Of a DNA stretch of 33,994 nt, positions 1 through 8,832 are shown piece by piece. The notes under the pieces are model-generated. The model saw only the letters and a program-made list of their open reading frames with translations, searched no databases and was not told the DNA's origin. Both the position numbers and the translations under genes were made by a program. The DNA is taken from positions 1 through 33,994 of the forward strand of contig DATCIA010000105.1 in NCBI GenBank assembly GCA_036508075.1, in the 5' to 3' direction. This stretch comes from PALSA-660 sp036508075 (GTDB lineage Bacteria > Actinomycetota > Coriobacteriia > Anaerosomatales > PALSA-660). Each line of letters opens with the position of its first letter. Positions within the stretch are counted from its first letter, which is position 1.

Positions 1-346
1 CGATCGCCAGCTCACCGCCGGAGGCGCACAGCACCATGCAGCCCTCTTCGTGCACGACGCGGCACATCGCCTTGCACATGAACGCCTTGGCCGCGTACAC
101 CGTCTCGACGTCCTTCCAGTGGAAGGCCGTCCACTTCCGGAACTCGCGCAACTGGTTGCGGATCTGGGCCTCGTCCATCACGTAGAGCGCGGTGCCCTGC
201 GTGCGCGCGAGCTCCACCATGTCCACGCCGCCGACCCACAGGTGGCCGTCGCGGATCTCCGCGGTCATCGGCAGCACGGACGACAGGTCGGCGTTCGGAT
301 CGACCGGTTCGGCCGGAACGGGCTCCTCGAGCGCGATGGATCCCAT
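1..346 (-). CDS. lysA: Diaminopimelate decarboxylase, N-terminal part (runs off left edge)
   Basis: This is the first 115 residues of a fold-III PLP decarboxylase that converts meso-diaminopimelate to lysine, the last step of lysine synthesis in the cytosol. The visible motif YAAKAF (residues 84-89) carries Lys87, which by family knowledge forms the Schiff base with PLP. It is preceded by a beta-strand region typical of the alanine-racemase-like barrel (YVMDEAQIRNQLREF). The ATG at 346 is preceded by GGAGAGG about 8 bases upstream and lies 2 bases after the argS stop. The two genes are therefore almost certainly cotranscribed, and the argS-lysA order is known from other actinobacteria. The catalytic C-terminal half lies outside the window. 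Ornithine/arginine decarboxylases share the fold, but the argS-lysA context favours LysA. Confidence 0.9.
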   Translation of the reverse strand, partial: MGSIALEEPVPAEPVDPNADLSSVLPMTAEIRDGHLWVGGVDMVELARTQGTALYVMDEAQIRNQLREFRKWTAFHWKDVETVYAAKAFMCKAMCRVVHEEGCMVLCASGGELAI

Positions 347-348
347 GA

Positions 349-2052
349 CTACATCCTCTCCGGGGCGGAGACGCCGACGAGCGCGAGCACTCGCTCCAGC
401 GTCAGGCGCGTCGCGTCGACGAGCGCGATGCGGGCGGCGGTGAGCGCCACGTCGTCGGTCACGACGCGGCACAGCGTGTAGAACTGGTGGAACGCGCCGG
501 CGAGGTCCTCGGCGTAGTACGGCAGTTTGTGGGGCGCGAGCAGGTCGGCGGCGAATTCCACCATCTCCGGGAACTCGGCGAGCTTCCGGATGAGGGCGAA
601 CTCCGCGGGGTCCTGCAGCGCGTCGAGCGACGTGTCCGCGGGAGCCAGGCGTGCGGCCGCCGCTGCGGCGTCGATGTCGGCCTCGGCGGCGAGCCCCGCC
701 GCCTTGCGCAGGATCGAGCAGATGCGCGCGTGCGCGTACTGCACGTAGAAGACGGGGTTGTCGGAGCTCTGCTCCTTGGCCAGCCCGATGTCGAAGTCGA
801 GCGGCTGGTCGGTGCTCCTGCGCAGGAAGAAGTAGCGCGCCGCATCGGCTCCCACCTCGTCGAGCAGCTCCTCGAAGGTGACCATCTCGCCGGTGCGCTT
901 CGACATACGGACGACCTCGCCGTTGCGCAGCAACGTGACGAGCTGGCCGATGACCACGTCGAGTTGCCCGGGATAGCCGAGGGCGGCGACGGCGGCCTTC
1001 ATCCGTGCCACGTAGCCGTGATGGTCGGCGCCCCAGATGTTGATAACGCGGTCGAAGCCGCGCTCGAACTTATCCTTGTGGTAGGCGATGTCGGCCGCGA
1101 AGTAGGTGTACTCGCCGTCCGCCTTGAGAAGCACGCGGTCCTTGTCGTCGCCGAAGTCCGTGGAGCGGAACCAGACGGCGCCGTCCTGCCAGTAGATGTA
1201 GCCGGCTTCCGTCAGCTGCCCGATGCCGCGCTGCACCTCGGTCAGACCATCGGCGCCCGCGACGTGGAGCGTGCGCTCGGAGAACCACACGTCGAAGTCG
1301 ACGCCCATGCCGTGCAGGACCGAGCGCAGGTGCGCGAGCACCTGTACGTACGCCTTCTCGCGGAAGTGGTCCTCTCGTTCGGACGCCTCGCGATCGGCCC
1401 ACACGTCACCGTCCGACTCGAGGATCTCGCGGGCGATCTCGGTGATGTAGGCGCCCTGATACCACTCGGGCGCGAAGAGGACTTCCCGACCGCACAGCTC
1501 GAGGTAACGGGCCGCGACGGACTTCGCGAAGATGTCCATCTGGACGCCCGCGTCGTTGATGTAGAACTCGCGCTCGACCCGCCATCCGGCGTGGGCCAGG
1601 ATGGCCGCCATGCTGTCGCCGAGCGCGGCCCATCGGCCGTGGCCGACGTGCAGCGGACCGACGGGGTTTGCGGAGACGAACTCGACCTGGACCCGGCGGC
1701 CGTGCCCGAGATCGACGCGTCCCCAGTCATCGCCCGCTTCGCGGACGAGCGCGACCTGGCAGCGCAGGGCGGCGGCGGACAGCCGCAGGTTGATGAAGCC
1801 CGGACCCGCGACCTCGACTCCGGCGACGTCGGGGTGCCCGGCGACGCGCGCGGCGATGACGTCCGCGATCGCGCGGGGGCTGGTGCCCGCATCCTTGGCG
1901 CTCCTCAGCGCCACATTGGTGGCCCAATCGCCGTGCGAGGGATCGCGCGGACGCTCGAGCTCGACCTCGGGTACCGCATCGAGCCGCAGCTCGCCTGCAT
2001 CGATCGCGCCCGCGATGGCGTCGGCGACGAGCGTGCGCAGCGTGTCTCTCAT
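349..2052 (-). CDS. argS: Arginyl-tRNA synthetase
   Basis: A cytosolic class I aminoacyl-tRNA synthetase that charges tRNA-Arg with arginine using ATP. The 567-residue length matches the family. Visible signatures are the N-terminal Add-1 tRNA-binding region (about 1-110), the HIGH-type signature HVGH at 135-138 within VSANPVGPLHVGHGR, WGADHHGY at about 340-347, MSKRTG at 383-388 (the KMSKS loop in its usual ArgS form), and an anticodon-binding DALR domain ending in the typical APERM. The start ATG at 2052 has a purine-rich GAGAG stretch just upstream. The stop is 2 bases from the lysA start, so the two form an operon. The 115-base gap upstream probably holds its promoter; a TATCCT hexamer (minus strand, about 2097-2102) is a weak -10 candidate. 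Confidence 0.97.
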   Translation of the reverse strand: MRDTLRTLVADAIAGAIDAGELRLDAVPEVELERPRDPSHGDWATNVALRSAKDAGTSPRAIADVIAARVAGHPDVAGVEVAGPGFINLRLSAAALRCQVALVREAGDDWGRVDLGHGRRVQVEFVSANPVGPLHVGHGRWAALGDSMAAILAHAGWRVEREFYINDAGVQMDIFAKSVAARYLELCGREVLFAPEWYQGAYITEIAREILESDGDVWADREASEREDHFREKAYVQVLAHLRSVLHGMGVDFDVWFSERTLHVAGADGLTEVQRGIGQLTEAGYIYWQDGAVWFRSTDFGDDKDRVLLKADGEYTYFAADIAYHKDKFERGFDRVINIWGADHHGYVARMKAAVAALGYPGQLDVVIGQLVTLLRNGEVVRMSKRTGEMVTFEELLDEVGADAARYFFLRRSTDQPLDFDIGLAKEQSSDNPVFYVQYAHARICSILRKAAGLAAEADIDAAAAAARLAPADTSLDALQDPAEFALIRKLAEFPEMVEFAADLLAPHKLPYYAEDLAGAFHQFYTLCRVVTDDVALTAARIALVDATRLTLERVLALVGVSAPERM

Positions 2053-2113
2053 ACGGCTCTCTTTAGGATCGTGGCGGCGTCAGGATTTCGGGCAGTAAGG
2101 ATAGCACTCGCGT

Positions 2114-2129
2114 GCAGGCATGAGCCTGC
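2114..2129. terminator. Small hairpin between the dehydrogenase gene and argS
   Basis: A perfect 6-bp inverted repeat, gcaggc-atga-gcctgc, lies 39 bases past the stop of the dehydrogenase gene and upstream of argS. There is no T-run, so it is at best a weak or factor-assisted terminator. It could also be part of the argS control region. Confidence 0.25.
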
Positions 2130-2167
2130 GCGGAAGGGTGCGGCAGACCGCGCGACCTTCGGCGCTT

Positions 2168-3091
2168 CTAGGCGTCGGGCTCAGTGATCGAGTCGAGGTA
2201 GCACGACGGCACGCTCCGCGCCTTGTACAGGAGGTAGAGGGCGTGGATGCCACGGTCGCCGCCGCCGCGCCGCGACAGCTCCTCGAACATCTCGAGCGCG
2301 AGGTCCAATCCCGGCAGGATCGTGTTGCGCAGCTCCGCTTCGGCCTTCGCGATCCGCATGTCCTTGATGAAGTGCTTCACGTAGAAGCCCGGCGCGAAGT
2401 CCCCTTCGAGCATGCGGGGCGCATAGTTGGTGAGCTGCCAGGAACCCGCGGAGCCCGCCTCTATCGACTTGAGCATGAGCCGCGGATCCAGCCCGGCCGC
2501 CTCGGCGTATACGAGTGACTCGCACACGCCGACGATGGTGTTGGCGATGGCGATCTGGTTGGCCATCTTCGTGTGCTGACCCGCACCGGGGCCGCCCTGG
2601 AACACGACGTTGGGGCCCAGCACGTTCAGCATCGGCTCGACCGCGTCGAACGCCTCGCGGTCGCCACCGACCATGATGGTCAGCTCCGCGTTACGCGCCC
2701 CCACGTCTCCGCCGGATACCGGAGCGTCGAGCGCTGTCAGGCCGTGCTCGAGAGCCTCGCGCGCGATGCGCATGGCGAGCGAGGGGGTCGACGTGGTCAT
2801 GTCGATGACGATGCAGTCGGGGCCGGCGCTGTCGAGGATCCCGCCGTGGGCCAGGTAGACCTCTTCGACGTCCGCGGGATACCCGACGATGGTTATCACC
2901 GCTTCGGCGCCCACCGCGACCTGTCCGGCGGTCGGGCACCATACGGCGCCCCGCTTCACCAGGCCCTCGGCCTTCGACGCGGTACGGTTGTGCAGGCGCA
3001 GGGAGTAGCCGGCGTCGAGCAGGTGCCCCGCCATCGCCGAACCCATCGTGCCCGTGCCGACGAACCCGATCACCGATCCGGGACCGACCAC
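2168..3091 (-). CDS. NAD(P)-dependent beta-hydroxyacid dehydrogenase (3-hydroxyisobutyrate / tartronate-semialdehyde reductase family)
   Basis: A cytosolic oxidoreductase of the 6-phosphogluconate/3-hydroxyisobutyrate dehydrogenase superfamily. An N-terminal Rossmann fold starts with GFVGTGTMG (GTGTMG at 12-17). It is followed by the substrate-binding signature DAPVSGG at 122-128, then GAGQHTKMANQ with the presumed catalytic Lys175, and an all-helical C-terminal domain. The length is about 307 residues from the GTG at 3091, which has a GGGTGGGG stretch 5-6 bases upstream. An ATG at 3142 would add 17 residues but has no visible ribosome binding site. The substrate cannot be read from sequence: tartronate semialdehyde, 3-hydroxyisobutyrate, succinic semialdehyde and glyoxylate are all possible. 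The neighbours (argS, a membrane protein) give no pathway hint. Confidence 0.85.
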   Translation of the reverse strand: MVGPGSVIGFVGTGTMGSAMAGHLLDAGYSLRLHNRTASKAEGLVKRGAVWCPTAGQVAVGAEAVITIVGYPADVEEVYLAHGGILDSAGPDCIVIDMTTSTPSLAMRIAREALEHGLTALDAPVSGGDVGARNAELTIMVGGDREAFDAVEPMLNVLGPNVVFQGGPGAGQHTKMANQIAIANTIVGVCESLVYAEAAGLDPRLMLKSIEAGSAGSWQLTNYAPRMLEGDFAPGFYVKHFIKDMRIAKAEAELRNTILPGLDLALEMFEELSRRGGGDRGIHALYLLYKARSVPSCYLDSITEPDA

Positions 3092-3227
3092 GGTTGCCCC
3101 ACCCTTCGTCGCACGTCCGATATGCACGGTTGAGTCTACCATCGGCGCGACACGGGCTGCGCGCGCTATCATTGAAGAGACCCTCCTCCCCGCCCGCTCC
3201 CCGTCCGCCCGCCAGGAAGCGATCACC

Positions 3228-4079
3228 ATGCGACAGACCACCCCGCGTACCAGCCCGGCCGACGGGGAGAACGCCGCCCCGAACCCCGCGGCACGCCGCG
3301 TGCGGATCGGCTTCGGCATCCTCATGGTCGTGGTGTTCCTGCTCGTCGCGGCGGTCGCCGTGCTGCTCCCCGCAAAGCCCTCCTCTGTCGTGACCGCGCC
3401 GTCGAAGGTACCGACGGCATCCGTCGAACCCACCGCTCCCCCGCTCGACCCCGCCCAGGCCGCGGTAGAAGCCGCGATCCGCGGCTTCTACGCCACCGTC
3501 GACGCGAGCAAGCCCGTCACCACCAGCGCCTACGTCGACCGCAAGGGCCGCGGCGGTCCCGCGCCCGCGGTGGTCGCCACGAGCGGCGTCACGACGTTCC
3601 GGGTCGCCCGCGCGGTGGTCGGCAGCGAGACCGCCGACGTCTACGGGCGCGAGAGCCGCTCGGTGATCTCGACGGGTGGGGCCGAGATCGAGTTCCGGCT
3701 GCGCTTGGTGGAGAAGGTGTGGCTGATCTCAAGTTGGCAGATCGCCCGGCAGGTGCCCGTGCAGTCGCAGTCGCTCGCGCTCACCGACGTCACGGCGCGC
3801 GACATAGTCAGCACGCTCCTGCGCTCACGCCAGGTCGGCGACACCACCACGATGATGATGCTCACGACCGCGAACTTCAGGGCGGCTCACGCCTCGTGGT
3901 TCGACGGTACCGACCGCACGGCACTGCTCTCCTCGTGGAAGATCACAGCGGCCGAGTCGAAGGGGACCGCCTACAACGTGACGGTCCGGGAGGAGTGGCT
4001 GCCCGAACCGCTCACGTCGACCTACACGGTCGTCATCACCCGCTCGGACATCCTCGTGGACGCGTGGACGTGGAAGTAG
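3228..4079 (+). CDS. Membrane-anchored extracytoplasmic protein of unknown function
   Basis: 283 residues starting at the ATG at 3228, with AGGAAG 9 bases upstream. One transmembrane segment lies at about residues 27-49, after a short basic cytoplasmic tail, followed by a Pro/Thr/Ser-rich linker (50-75) and a globular extracytoplasmic part. Two similar-sized halves (about 75-175 and 185-283) both read like alpha+beta NTF2-like folds: an initial helix (AQAAVEAAIRGFYATV; ARDIVSTLLRSRQ) and then strands ending in an aromatic-rich edge (WLISSWQIA; ILVDAWTWK). That domain assignment is a guess from pattern, and no family is recognised. It is one of only two plus-strand genes, divergent from the dehydrogenase gene and convergent with rlmH (15-base gap). 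No enzyme motif or lipobox is seen. Confidence 0.75.
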   Translation: MRQTTPRTSPADGENAAPNPAARRVRIGFGILMVVVFLLVAAVAVLLPAKPSSVVTAPSKVPTASVEPTAPPLDPAQAAVEAAIRGFYATVDASKPVTTSAYVDRKGRGGPAPAVVATSGVTTFRVARAVVGSETADVYGRESRSVISTGGAEIEFRLRLVEKVWLISSWQIARQVPVQSQSLALTDVTARDIVSTLLRSRQVGDTTTMMMLTTANFRAAHASWFDGTDRTALLSSWKITAAESKGTAYNVTVREEWLPEPLTSTYTVVITRSDILVDAWTWK

Positions 4080-4094
4080 GGCACTGCGAGCGGG

Positions 4095-4559
4095 TCACAG
4101 GTGGTAGGGCTCGTTGCGCATGATCCGGAACGAACGGTAGAGCTGCTCGAGCACGACCACGCGCGCCAGTTGGTGGGGCAGCGTCATCCGCGAGAGCGAG
4201 AGCCGCTCGTCCGCCCGCCGCAGGACGGCCGGAGCCAGGCCCGCGCTCCCTCCGATGACGAAGGTCACGTCGCTGCGGCCGCCGACCATCAGATCGGCGA
4301 GACGGGCCGACAGCCCCTCGCTCGTGACCTGGTCGCCTCCGAGGTCGAGCGCGACCACGTACGAGGCCTCCGGGATCGTCTTCAGCAGGTCGGCACCCTC
4401 GGTGGCCATCGCGCGCGGCGCATCGTAGGTGATGTCGCGGTCGGCGACCTCCGCGACCTCGACGGTCGCGTACGGTCGCAGCCGCTTGAGGTACTCGTCG
4501 CAAGCGGCGCGCCAGTGCGGTTCCTTGAGACGGCCGACCGCGGCGATCCGTAGCTTCAC
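4095..4559 (-). CDS. rlmH: 23S rRNA pseudouridine(1915) N3-methyltransferase RlmH
   Basis: A small SPOUT-class methyltransferase that methylates pseudouridine 1915 in helix 69 of 23S rRNA on the assembled 70S ribosome. The 154-residue length matches the family. Clear signatures are VVALDLGGDQVTSEGLSARL at about 69-88, the SAM-binding loop FVIGGSAGL, and the C-terminal LSLSRMTLPHQLARVVVLEQ followed by YRSFRIMRNEPYH, nearly identical in pattern to characterised RlmH. The start is the GTG at 4559, overlapping the stop of the HtrA gene by 4 bases (GTGA), so it is translationally coupled to the protease gene upstream. Confidence 0.96.
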   Translation of the reverse strand: MKLRIAAVGRLKEPHWRAACDEYLKRLRPYATVEVAEVADRDITYDAPRAMATEGADLLKTIPEASYVVALDLGGDQVTSEGLSARLADLMVGGRSDVTFVIGGSAGLAPAVLRRADERLSLSRMTLPHQLARVVVLEQLYRSFRIMRNEPYHL

Positions 4560-5839
4560 CGGGCGCTCGCGTCGGAGCCGAGCGTGACGTCCATGGTCAT
4601 CGTCCTGCTTCCGCGGGCGACCTCGACGCTGATCTTCTGGCCGATCGCCGCGGCCCTCACCGCGGTGAACACGTCCTCCGAGCTTCCGATCGCGGTGCCG
4701 CCCATCCGGACGATGATGTCGCCCACCTTCAGGCCGGCCGCCTCGGCCGGCGAGCCGGTGCTCACCTGCTGGATGAGCGCCCCGCTGGAGACCGGCAGGT
4801 CGTAGTACTGCGCGATCGCCTGGTCCACGGAGGCCGTCGACACCCCGAGATACGGATGCGTGATCTTCTTCCCGGCGACGAGCTGATCGGCGATGCCCTT
4901 GGCGAAGTCGATCGGGATGGCGAAGCCTATACCCGCCGACTGCGACTGCCCGAGCTGACCCGAGGGCGAGAGGATGAGCGTGTTGATGCCGACGACCGCC
5001 CCGCTCAGGTCGGCGAGCGCTCCGCCCGAGTTGCCCGGGTTGATCGACGCGTCGGTCTGGATGAGGTTGGTGTAGGAAGTCAGCCCCGACTGGCCCTGCG
5101 TCAGGTTCGCGCGGTGCAGCGCGGACACGATGCCCGACGTCACCGTCTTGTCGAGCCCGAACGGGCTGCCCACGGCGATGACCTCCTCGCCCACCTGAAG
5201 GTCGGCGGAGCTCCCGAGCGTGGCGGCCGGCAGTCCGGTCTTGGCGATCTTGATGACGGCGAGGTCCGAGGTGGGATCCGTGCCCACGACGGTGGCGGTC
5301 ATGTCGATCGTCCCCAGACGCACGACGATCTTCGTCGCGCCCTCGACGACGTGGTTGTTGGTGAGGATGTAGCCGTCGGCGCGGATGATGACGCCGCTCC
5401 CGACTGCGCTGGACGTGCCGAACACGTCGCGCGACTCGACCGCGATGTTGACCACGGACGGGACGACCTTGGCCGCTACCGCCTCGAGCGGCTGCGTCGG
5501 GATGGTGAGCCGGGCGGGCACGGGCGCCTGCGCCACGACGGGAGCCACCGGAGCCGGAGCCGCGCGATCGAGGCTCCACAGCGTTCCACCGACCGCCGCG
5601 GCTCCGATGAGCCCGCCGATCAGGGCGGCGGCAAGAAGCGCTCCGAAGCTCGCGCGCCCACGGGGGGGGCGCACGTGCGCGGGCGCGGGTACAGGCTGGG
5701 CGGTGAGAACGGGCGCCGCGGGCGCCGGTGGCTGGACGAGGGGCTCAAGATCGGGATCGGGTCCCGCGTTCGGGGGGAAGGCGGGCGGCTCGGAGGGCGG
5801 GAACCCGGCCGCGGGCTCGAAGTCAGATCGATCATCCAT
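4556..5839 (-). CDS. HtrA/DegP-type serine protease with one PDZ domain, membrane-anchored
   Basis: An S1C-family protease that acts on misfolded or damaged proteins outside the cytoplasmic membrane. From the ATG at 5839 (427 residues; GAGAGG 8 bases upstream) there is a Pro-rich cytoplasmic N-terminus (1-60), one transmembrane helix at about 64-90, and a trypsin-like domain with the catalytic triad His163 (TNNHVVEG), Asp192 (TSDLAVIK) and Ser271 (NPGNSGGAL). A single PDZ domain at about 330-420 contains PVSSGALIQQVSTGSPAEAAG and GDIIVRMGG. This architecture matches DegS/PepD-type proteins more than two-PDZ DegP. A GTG three codons upstream is possible but worse placed. rlmH follows with a 4-base overlap. 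Confidence 0.95.
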   Translation of the reverse strand: MDDRSDFEPAAGFPPSEPPAFPPNAGPDPDLEPLVQPPAPAAPVLTAQPVPAPAHVRPPRGRASFGALLAAALIGGLIGAAAVGGTLWSLDRAAPAPVAPVVAQAPVPARLTIPTQPLEAVAAKVVPSVVNIAVESRDVFGTSSAVGSGVIIRADGYILTNNHVVEGATKIVVRLGTIDMTATVVGTDPTSDLAVIKIAKTGLPAATLGSSADLQVGEEVIAVGSPFGLDKTVTSGIVSALHRANLTQGQSGLTSYTNLIQTDASINPGNSGGALADLSGAVVGINTLILSPSGQLGQSQSAGIGFAIPIDFAKGIADQLVAGKKITHPYLGVSTASVDQAIAQYYDLPVSSGALIQQVSTGSPAEAAGLKVGDIIVRMGGTAIGSSEDVFTAVRAAAIGQKISVEVARGSRTMTMDVTLGSDASAR

Positions 5840-5972
5840 CGTGCACACCTCTCACTCGGTCGTCAGAGGGACGCTGTGAACCACAGAGTAGCTGGTCGCC
5901 GAACGGCGAGACCCCCTTCTCACCGTATCTCCATCCTGTCTCCCGAGCAGCGCCATCGCTCGGCACGCGACG
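5840..5972 (-). promoter_or_regulatory. Gap between nuoN and the HtrA gene with hairpins and an inverted repeat
   Basis: This 133-base gap follows the last nuo gene. In transcription order it holds a 6-bp hairpin (ccgagc, 9-base loop, gctcgg) just after the nuoN stop, then a 5-bp hairpin cgcc-type stem around gttc, then an inverted repeat ctgtg-aac-cacag at 5874-5886, 35 bases before the protease start. No T-run follows the hairpins. The arrangement is consistent with a nuo operon end and a separate htrA promoter/operator, but no convincing -35/-10 pair is visible. Confidence 0.35.
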
Positions 5973-7343
5973 TCACCTGCCGAACGCGAGAGCCCCCATC
6001 AGCGGGGAGGACGCGACCCCGATGACGATGACCGCGATCGCGCAGGATGCGACCACGGCCGACGCCACGCGCGAACCCCGGGCGGCGGGCCCGGCGTTAC
6101 CGCCGGCCGCGAAGAACATCGCGCGGATCACGCGCAGGTAGAAGCCCGCCGACACCGCGCTCATGAGCACGGCCAGGACCGACAGCCACACCAGCCCCGA
6201 GCGCATCGCGGCCGTGAACAGATACAGCTTGCCCACGAAGCCGGCGAGCGGCGGGACCCCGACCAGCGACACGAGCATGAGCCCGGTCGCCCACGCGACC
6301 CAAGGCCTGCGCGTGGCCAACCCCCGGAGATCGTCGAGCGTCTCGCCGTACTGCGCCGCCACGAGCATGACGCCCATCGACGGCACCGCGTATGCGATGG
6401 CGTAGAAGACCGCGGCCTGGGCGCCCGCGACTGTGCCGGCCGCGAGGCCCACGAGCAGGTAGCCCGCGTGCGCGACGCCCGAGTACGCCATCAGGCGGCG
6501 GACGTCGGTCTGCGGGTAGGCGGCGAGGTTGCCGACCAGCATCGACGCCACCGCCGCCGCGACCAGCAGCGGACCGGCCGCGGCGGTCTGCGGAGCGAGT
6601 ACGGCAGCGACACGGGCGAACGCGAACAGCCCGGCGATCTTGGGCACGGAGGAGACGAACGCCACCGCGGGAGAAGGCGCGCCTGCGTACGCGTCGGGCG
6701 ACCACCACTGGAACGGCGCGGCCGACAGCTTCGCGAGCAGGCCCGCGAAGACGAAGGCCGCCGCGACGACGCCGATCGCGCCGGGCTGCAGCCGGCTGGC
6801 GGCAAGCAGGGTCGAGCCGGACATCCCGATGACGAACGACGCCCCGTAGAGGAACAGCAGGCTCGCGACCATCGAGAGCAGGAAGTACTTGAGCGCGCCC
6901 TCGAGGCTGCGGTCGTCGCCCCGGTCGAAGCCCATGAGCACGTAAGCGGGCATGGTCGCGGTCTCCAGTGCGAGGAGGAGCACGATCCAGTCGCGCGCCG
7001 CCGCCATCAGGAGCGAGCCGAGCGCGGCGAACAGCACCAGCGCCGCGAACTCCCGGACGCGGCCGCGCTTCAAGCCTGCGCCTGCGAGCCATGCCAGGAA
7101 GACCGCGGTGAGCACCAGCGTCGCTGCGCGCGCCACCTGGGTGGCGCCGTCGATGGCGAACTGCCCGCCGAACAGCGTGCCGCCACCGGCCGCAACCGAG
7201 ACCGCCGCCGCGATCGCGGCGAAGCCCGCGCCCACCCACGCGCCCGCGCGCTCACGCGCGGGCAACAGCACGTCGGCGAAGAGCGCGACCAGCGCGCCTG
7301 CCAGCAGCAGCCCTTCGGGGGCGATCAGCGTCCAGGTCCCCAT
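5973..7343 (-). CDS. nuoN: Complex I membrane subunit NuoN
   Basis: A proton-pumping antiporter-like subunit of NADH-quinone oxidoreductase-type complex I in the cytoplasmic membrane, 456 residues and about 13-14 hydrophobic segments. Family signatures are visible: ETATMPAYVLMGF (the TM5 glutamate region), LEGALKYFLLS, KLSAAPFQWWSPDAY with the TM7 lysine region, and SVPKIAGLFAF. It is the last gene of the nuo operon. The ATG at 7343 lies 1 base past the nuoM stop. It is distinguished from NuoM and NuoL by length, by lacking NuoL's long C-terminal extension, and by operon position. Confidence 0.95.
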   Translation of the reverse strand: MGTWTLIAPEGLLLAGALVALFADVLLPARERAGAWVGAGFAAIAAAVSVAAGGGTLFGGQFAIDGATQVARAATLVLTAVFLAWLAGAGLKRGRVREFAALVLFAALGSLLMAAARDWIVLLLALETATMPAYVLMGFDRGDDRSLEGALKYFLLSMVASLLFLYGASFVIGMSGSTLLAASRLQPGAIGVVAAAFVFAGLLAKLSAAPFQWWSPDAYAGAPSPAVAFVSSVPKIAGLFAFARVAAVLAPQTAAAGPLLVAAAVASMLVGNLAAYPQTDVRRLMAYSGVAHAGYLLVGLAAGTVAGAQAAVFYAIAYAVPSMGVMLVAAQYGETLDDLRGLATRRPWVAWATGLMLVSLVGVPPLAGFVGKLYLFTAAMRSGLVWLSVLAVLMSAVSAGFYLRVIRAMFFAAGGNAGPAARGSRVASAVVASCAIAVIVIGVASSPLMGALAFGR

Positions 7344-7344
7344 C

Positions 7345-8832
7345 TCAGGCGGCCCCGCCCAGCGCGGCGACGAGCGCCTTGACGGCCGGATCGACGAAGG
7401 AGAGCAGCGACGACCACGACAGGCCGACGACCAGGGTCAGCGCGATGAGCGGAGCCAGCGCCGTCAGCTCGCGCGGAGAGGCGTCGGGCAGCCCTCGCAC
7501 GACGTCGGACGGGGTGCCCAGCACCACGCGCAGCACCATCCACAGCGTGTAGGCGGCGGCCAGCAGCACGCCGACCGCGGCGATCACCGTCATCCAGTGC
7601 GGGATGACGGTGCTCTGCCAGGACCCGATCAGCGAGAGGAACTCGCCGACGAACCCGGACAGCCCCGGCAGCCCGAGCGAGGCGAACGACGCGAAGGCGA
7701 GCAGACCGCCCATCACCGGCATCGCCGACGACAGCCCCGAGATGTCGGCGATCTGCCGGGTGTGCGTGCGCTCGTAGACCATGCCGACGATGAGGAACAG
7801 CATGCCGGTCACGACGCCGTGGCTGAACATCACCGCGATCGCGCCGTTGAGGCCCGCCGCGGTGAGCGAGAAGATCCCGAGCATCACGAAGCCCATGTGC
7901 GACACCGACGAGTAGGCGACCAGCTTCTTCAGGTCGGTCTGCGCGAAGGCGACGGCCGCGCCATACACGATCGAGATGACTGCAAGCACCGCGATCCACG
8001 GCGCCCACACACGCGCGGCGTCGGGCAGCATCGGAAGCGACACGCGGATGAACCCGTAGGTCCCCATCTTCAGCAGGATGCCGGCGAGCAGCACGGATGC
8101 CGCCGTCGGGGCCTCGACGTGCGCGTCGGGCAGCCACGTGTGCAGCGGGAAGACCGGCACCTTCACGGCAAAACCGAGGAAGAACGCGAGGAACACCCAG
8201 TTCTGGAAGCCGAGGCCGAGCGTTCCGCCCGCCCCCAGCCTGGCGAGTTCCACCATGTCGAACGTGCCGGTCTGCAGGTACAGCGCGATCATCCCGACGA
8301 GCATGAACACCGAGCCGGCCAGCGTGTAGATGAAGAACTTGATCGAGGCGTACTCGCGCCGCGCGCCGCCCCACATCCCGATCAGGAAGAACATCGGGAC
8401 CAGCACGAGCTCCCAGAACACGTAGAACAGCACGAAGTCGAGCGCGACGAACACGCCGTTCATACCGACCTGGAGCAGCAGCAGCATCGCGAAGTAGGTC
8501 GGGGCGCGGTCGGTGATCTTCCACGACGCGATGACCGCGATCAGCCCGAGCAGGGACGACAGCCCGAGCATGGCGATCGAGATGCCGTCGAGGCCGAGGT
8601 GGTAGTGGATCCCCGCCTGCTGCACCCACACGACGTCGGTGACGAACTGCATCCCCGACGCGGTTCGGTCGAAGGCGGCCGCGAGCCACACGGTGAGCGC
8701 GAGTCCCAGCCCGCTCGTGAGCGCGGCGACCCACTTGGCTGCGCCGGGACTGCCCTTCGGCACGAGCGCGGAGATCACCGCGCCCAGGAGCGGAAGGAAC
8801 ACGACGACTGACAGCAGGTTCGACATACCCAC
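7345..8832 (-). CDS. nuoM: Complex I membrane subunit NuoM
   Basis: The second antiporter-like pumping subunit of complex I, 495 residues and about 14 transmembrane segments. Recognised by FFLIGMWGGARREYASIKFF (the TM5 region, here with no acidic gap), FAVKVPVFPLHTWLPDAHVE (TM7-8 lysine and the HTWLPDAH signature), SVSHMGFVMLG and GLPGLSGFVGEFLSL. The predicted GTG start at 8832 directly follows the nuoL stop and lies 5 bases after GAGAGGGG. An ATG two codons further in (8826) is an equally acceptable start. Confidence 0.96.
   Translation of the reverse strand: MGMSNLLSVVVFLPLLGAVISALVPKGSPGAAKWVAALTSGLGLALTVWLAAAFDRTASGMQFVTDVVWVQQAGIHYHLGLDGISIAMLGLSSLLGLIAVIASWKITDRAPTYFAMLLLLQVGMNGVFVALDFVLFYVFWELVLVPMFFLIGMWGGARREYASIKFFIYTLAGSVFMLVGMIALYLQTGTFDMVELARLGAGGTLGLGFQNWVFLAFFLGFAVKVPVFPLHTWLPDAHVEAPTAASVLLAGILLKMGTYGFIRVSLPMLPDAARVWAPWIAVLAVISIVYGAAVAFAQTDLKKLVAYSSVSHMGFVMLGIFSLTAAGLNGAIAVMFSHGVVTGMLFLIVGMVYERTHTRQIADISGLSSAMPVMGGLLAFASFASLGLPGLSGFVGEFLSLIGSWQSTVIPHWMTVIAAVGVLLAAAYTLWMVLRVVLGTPSDVVRGLPDASPRELTALAPLIALTLVVGLSWSSLLSFVDPAVKALVAALGGAA

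Noticed and set aside
4095..5579. A single 494-residue minus-strand frame covering both rlmH and the protease region, suggesting a fusion protein.
   Set aside because: Only its last 154 residues are real (RlmH). The earlier part is an Arg/Gly-rich shadow of the protease read in another frame, which has its full triad and PDZ domain in the correct frame.
6952..8811. A 619-residue open frame on the plus strand opposite nuoN and nuoM.
   Set aside because: It is very rich in Arg, His, Asp, Gln and Glu with no hydrophobic pattern or motif, as expected for the complement of GC-rich membrane-protein genes. The minus strand encodes clear NuoN and NuoM.
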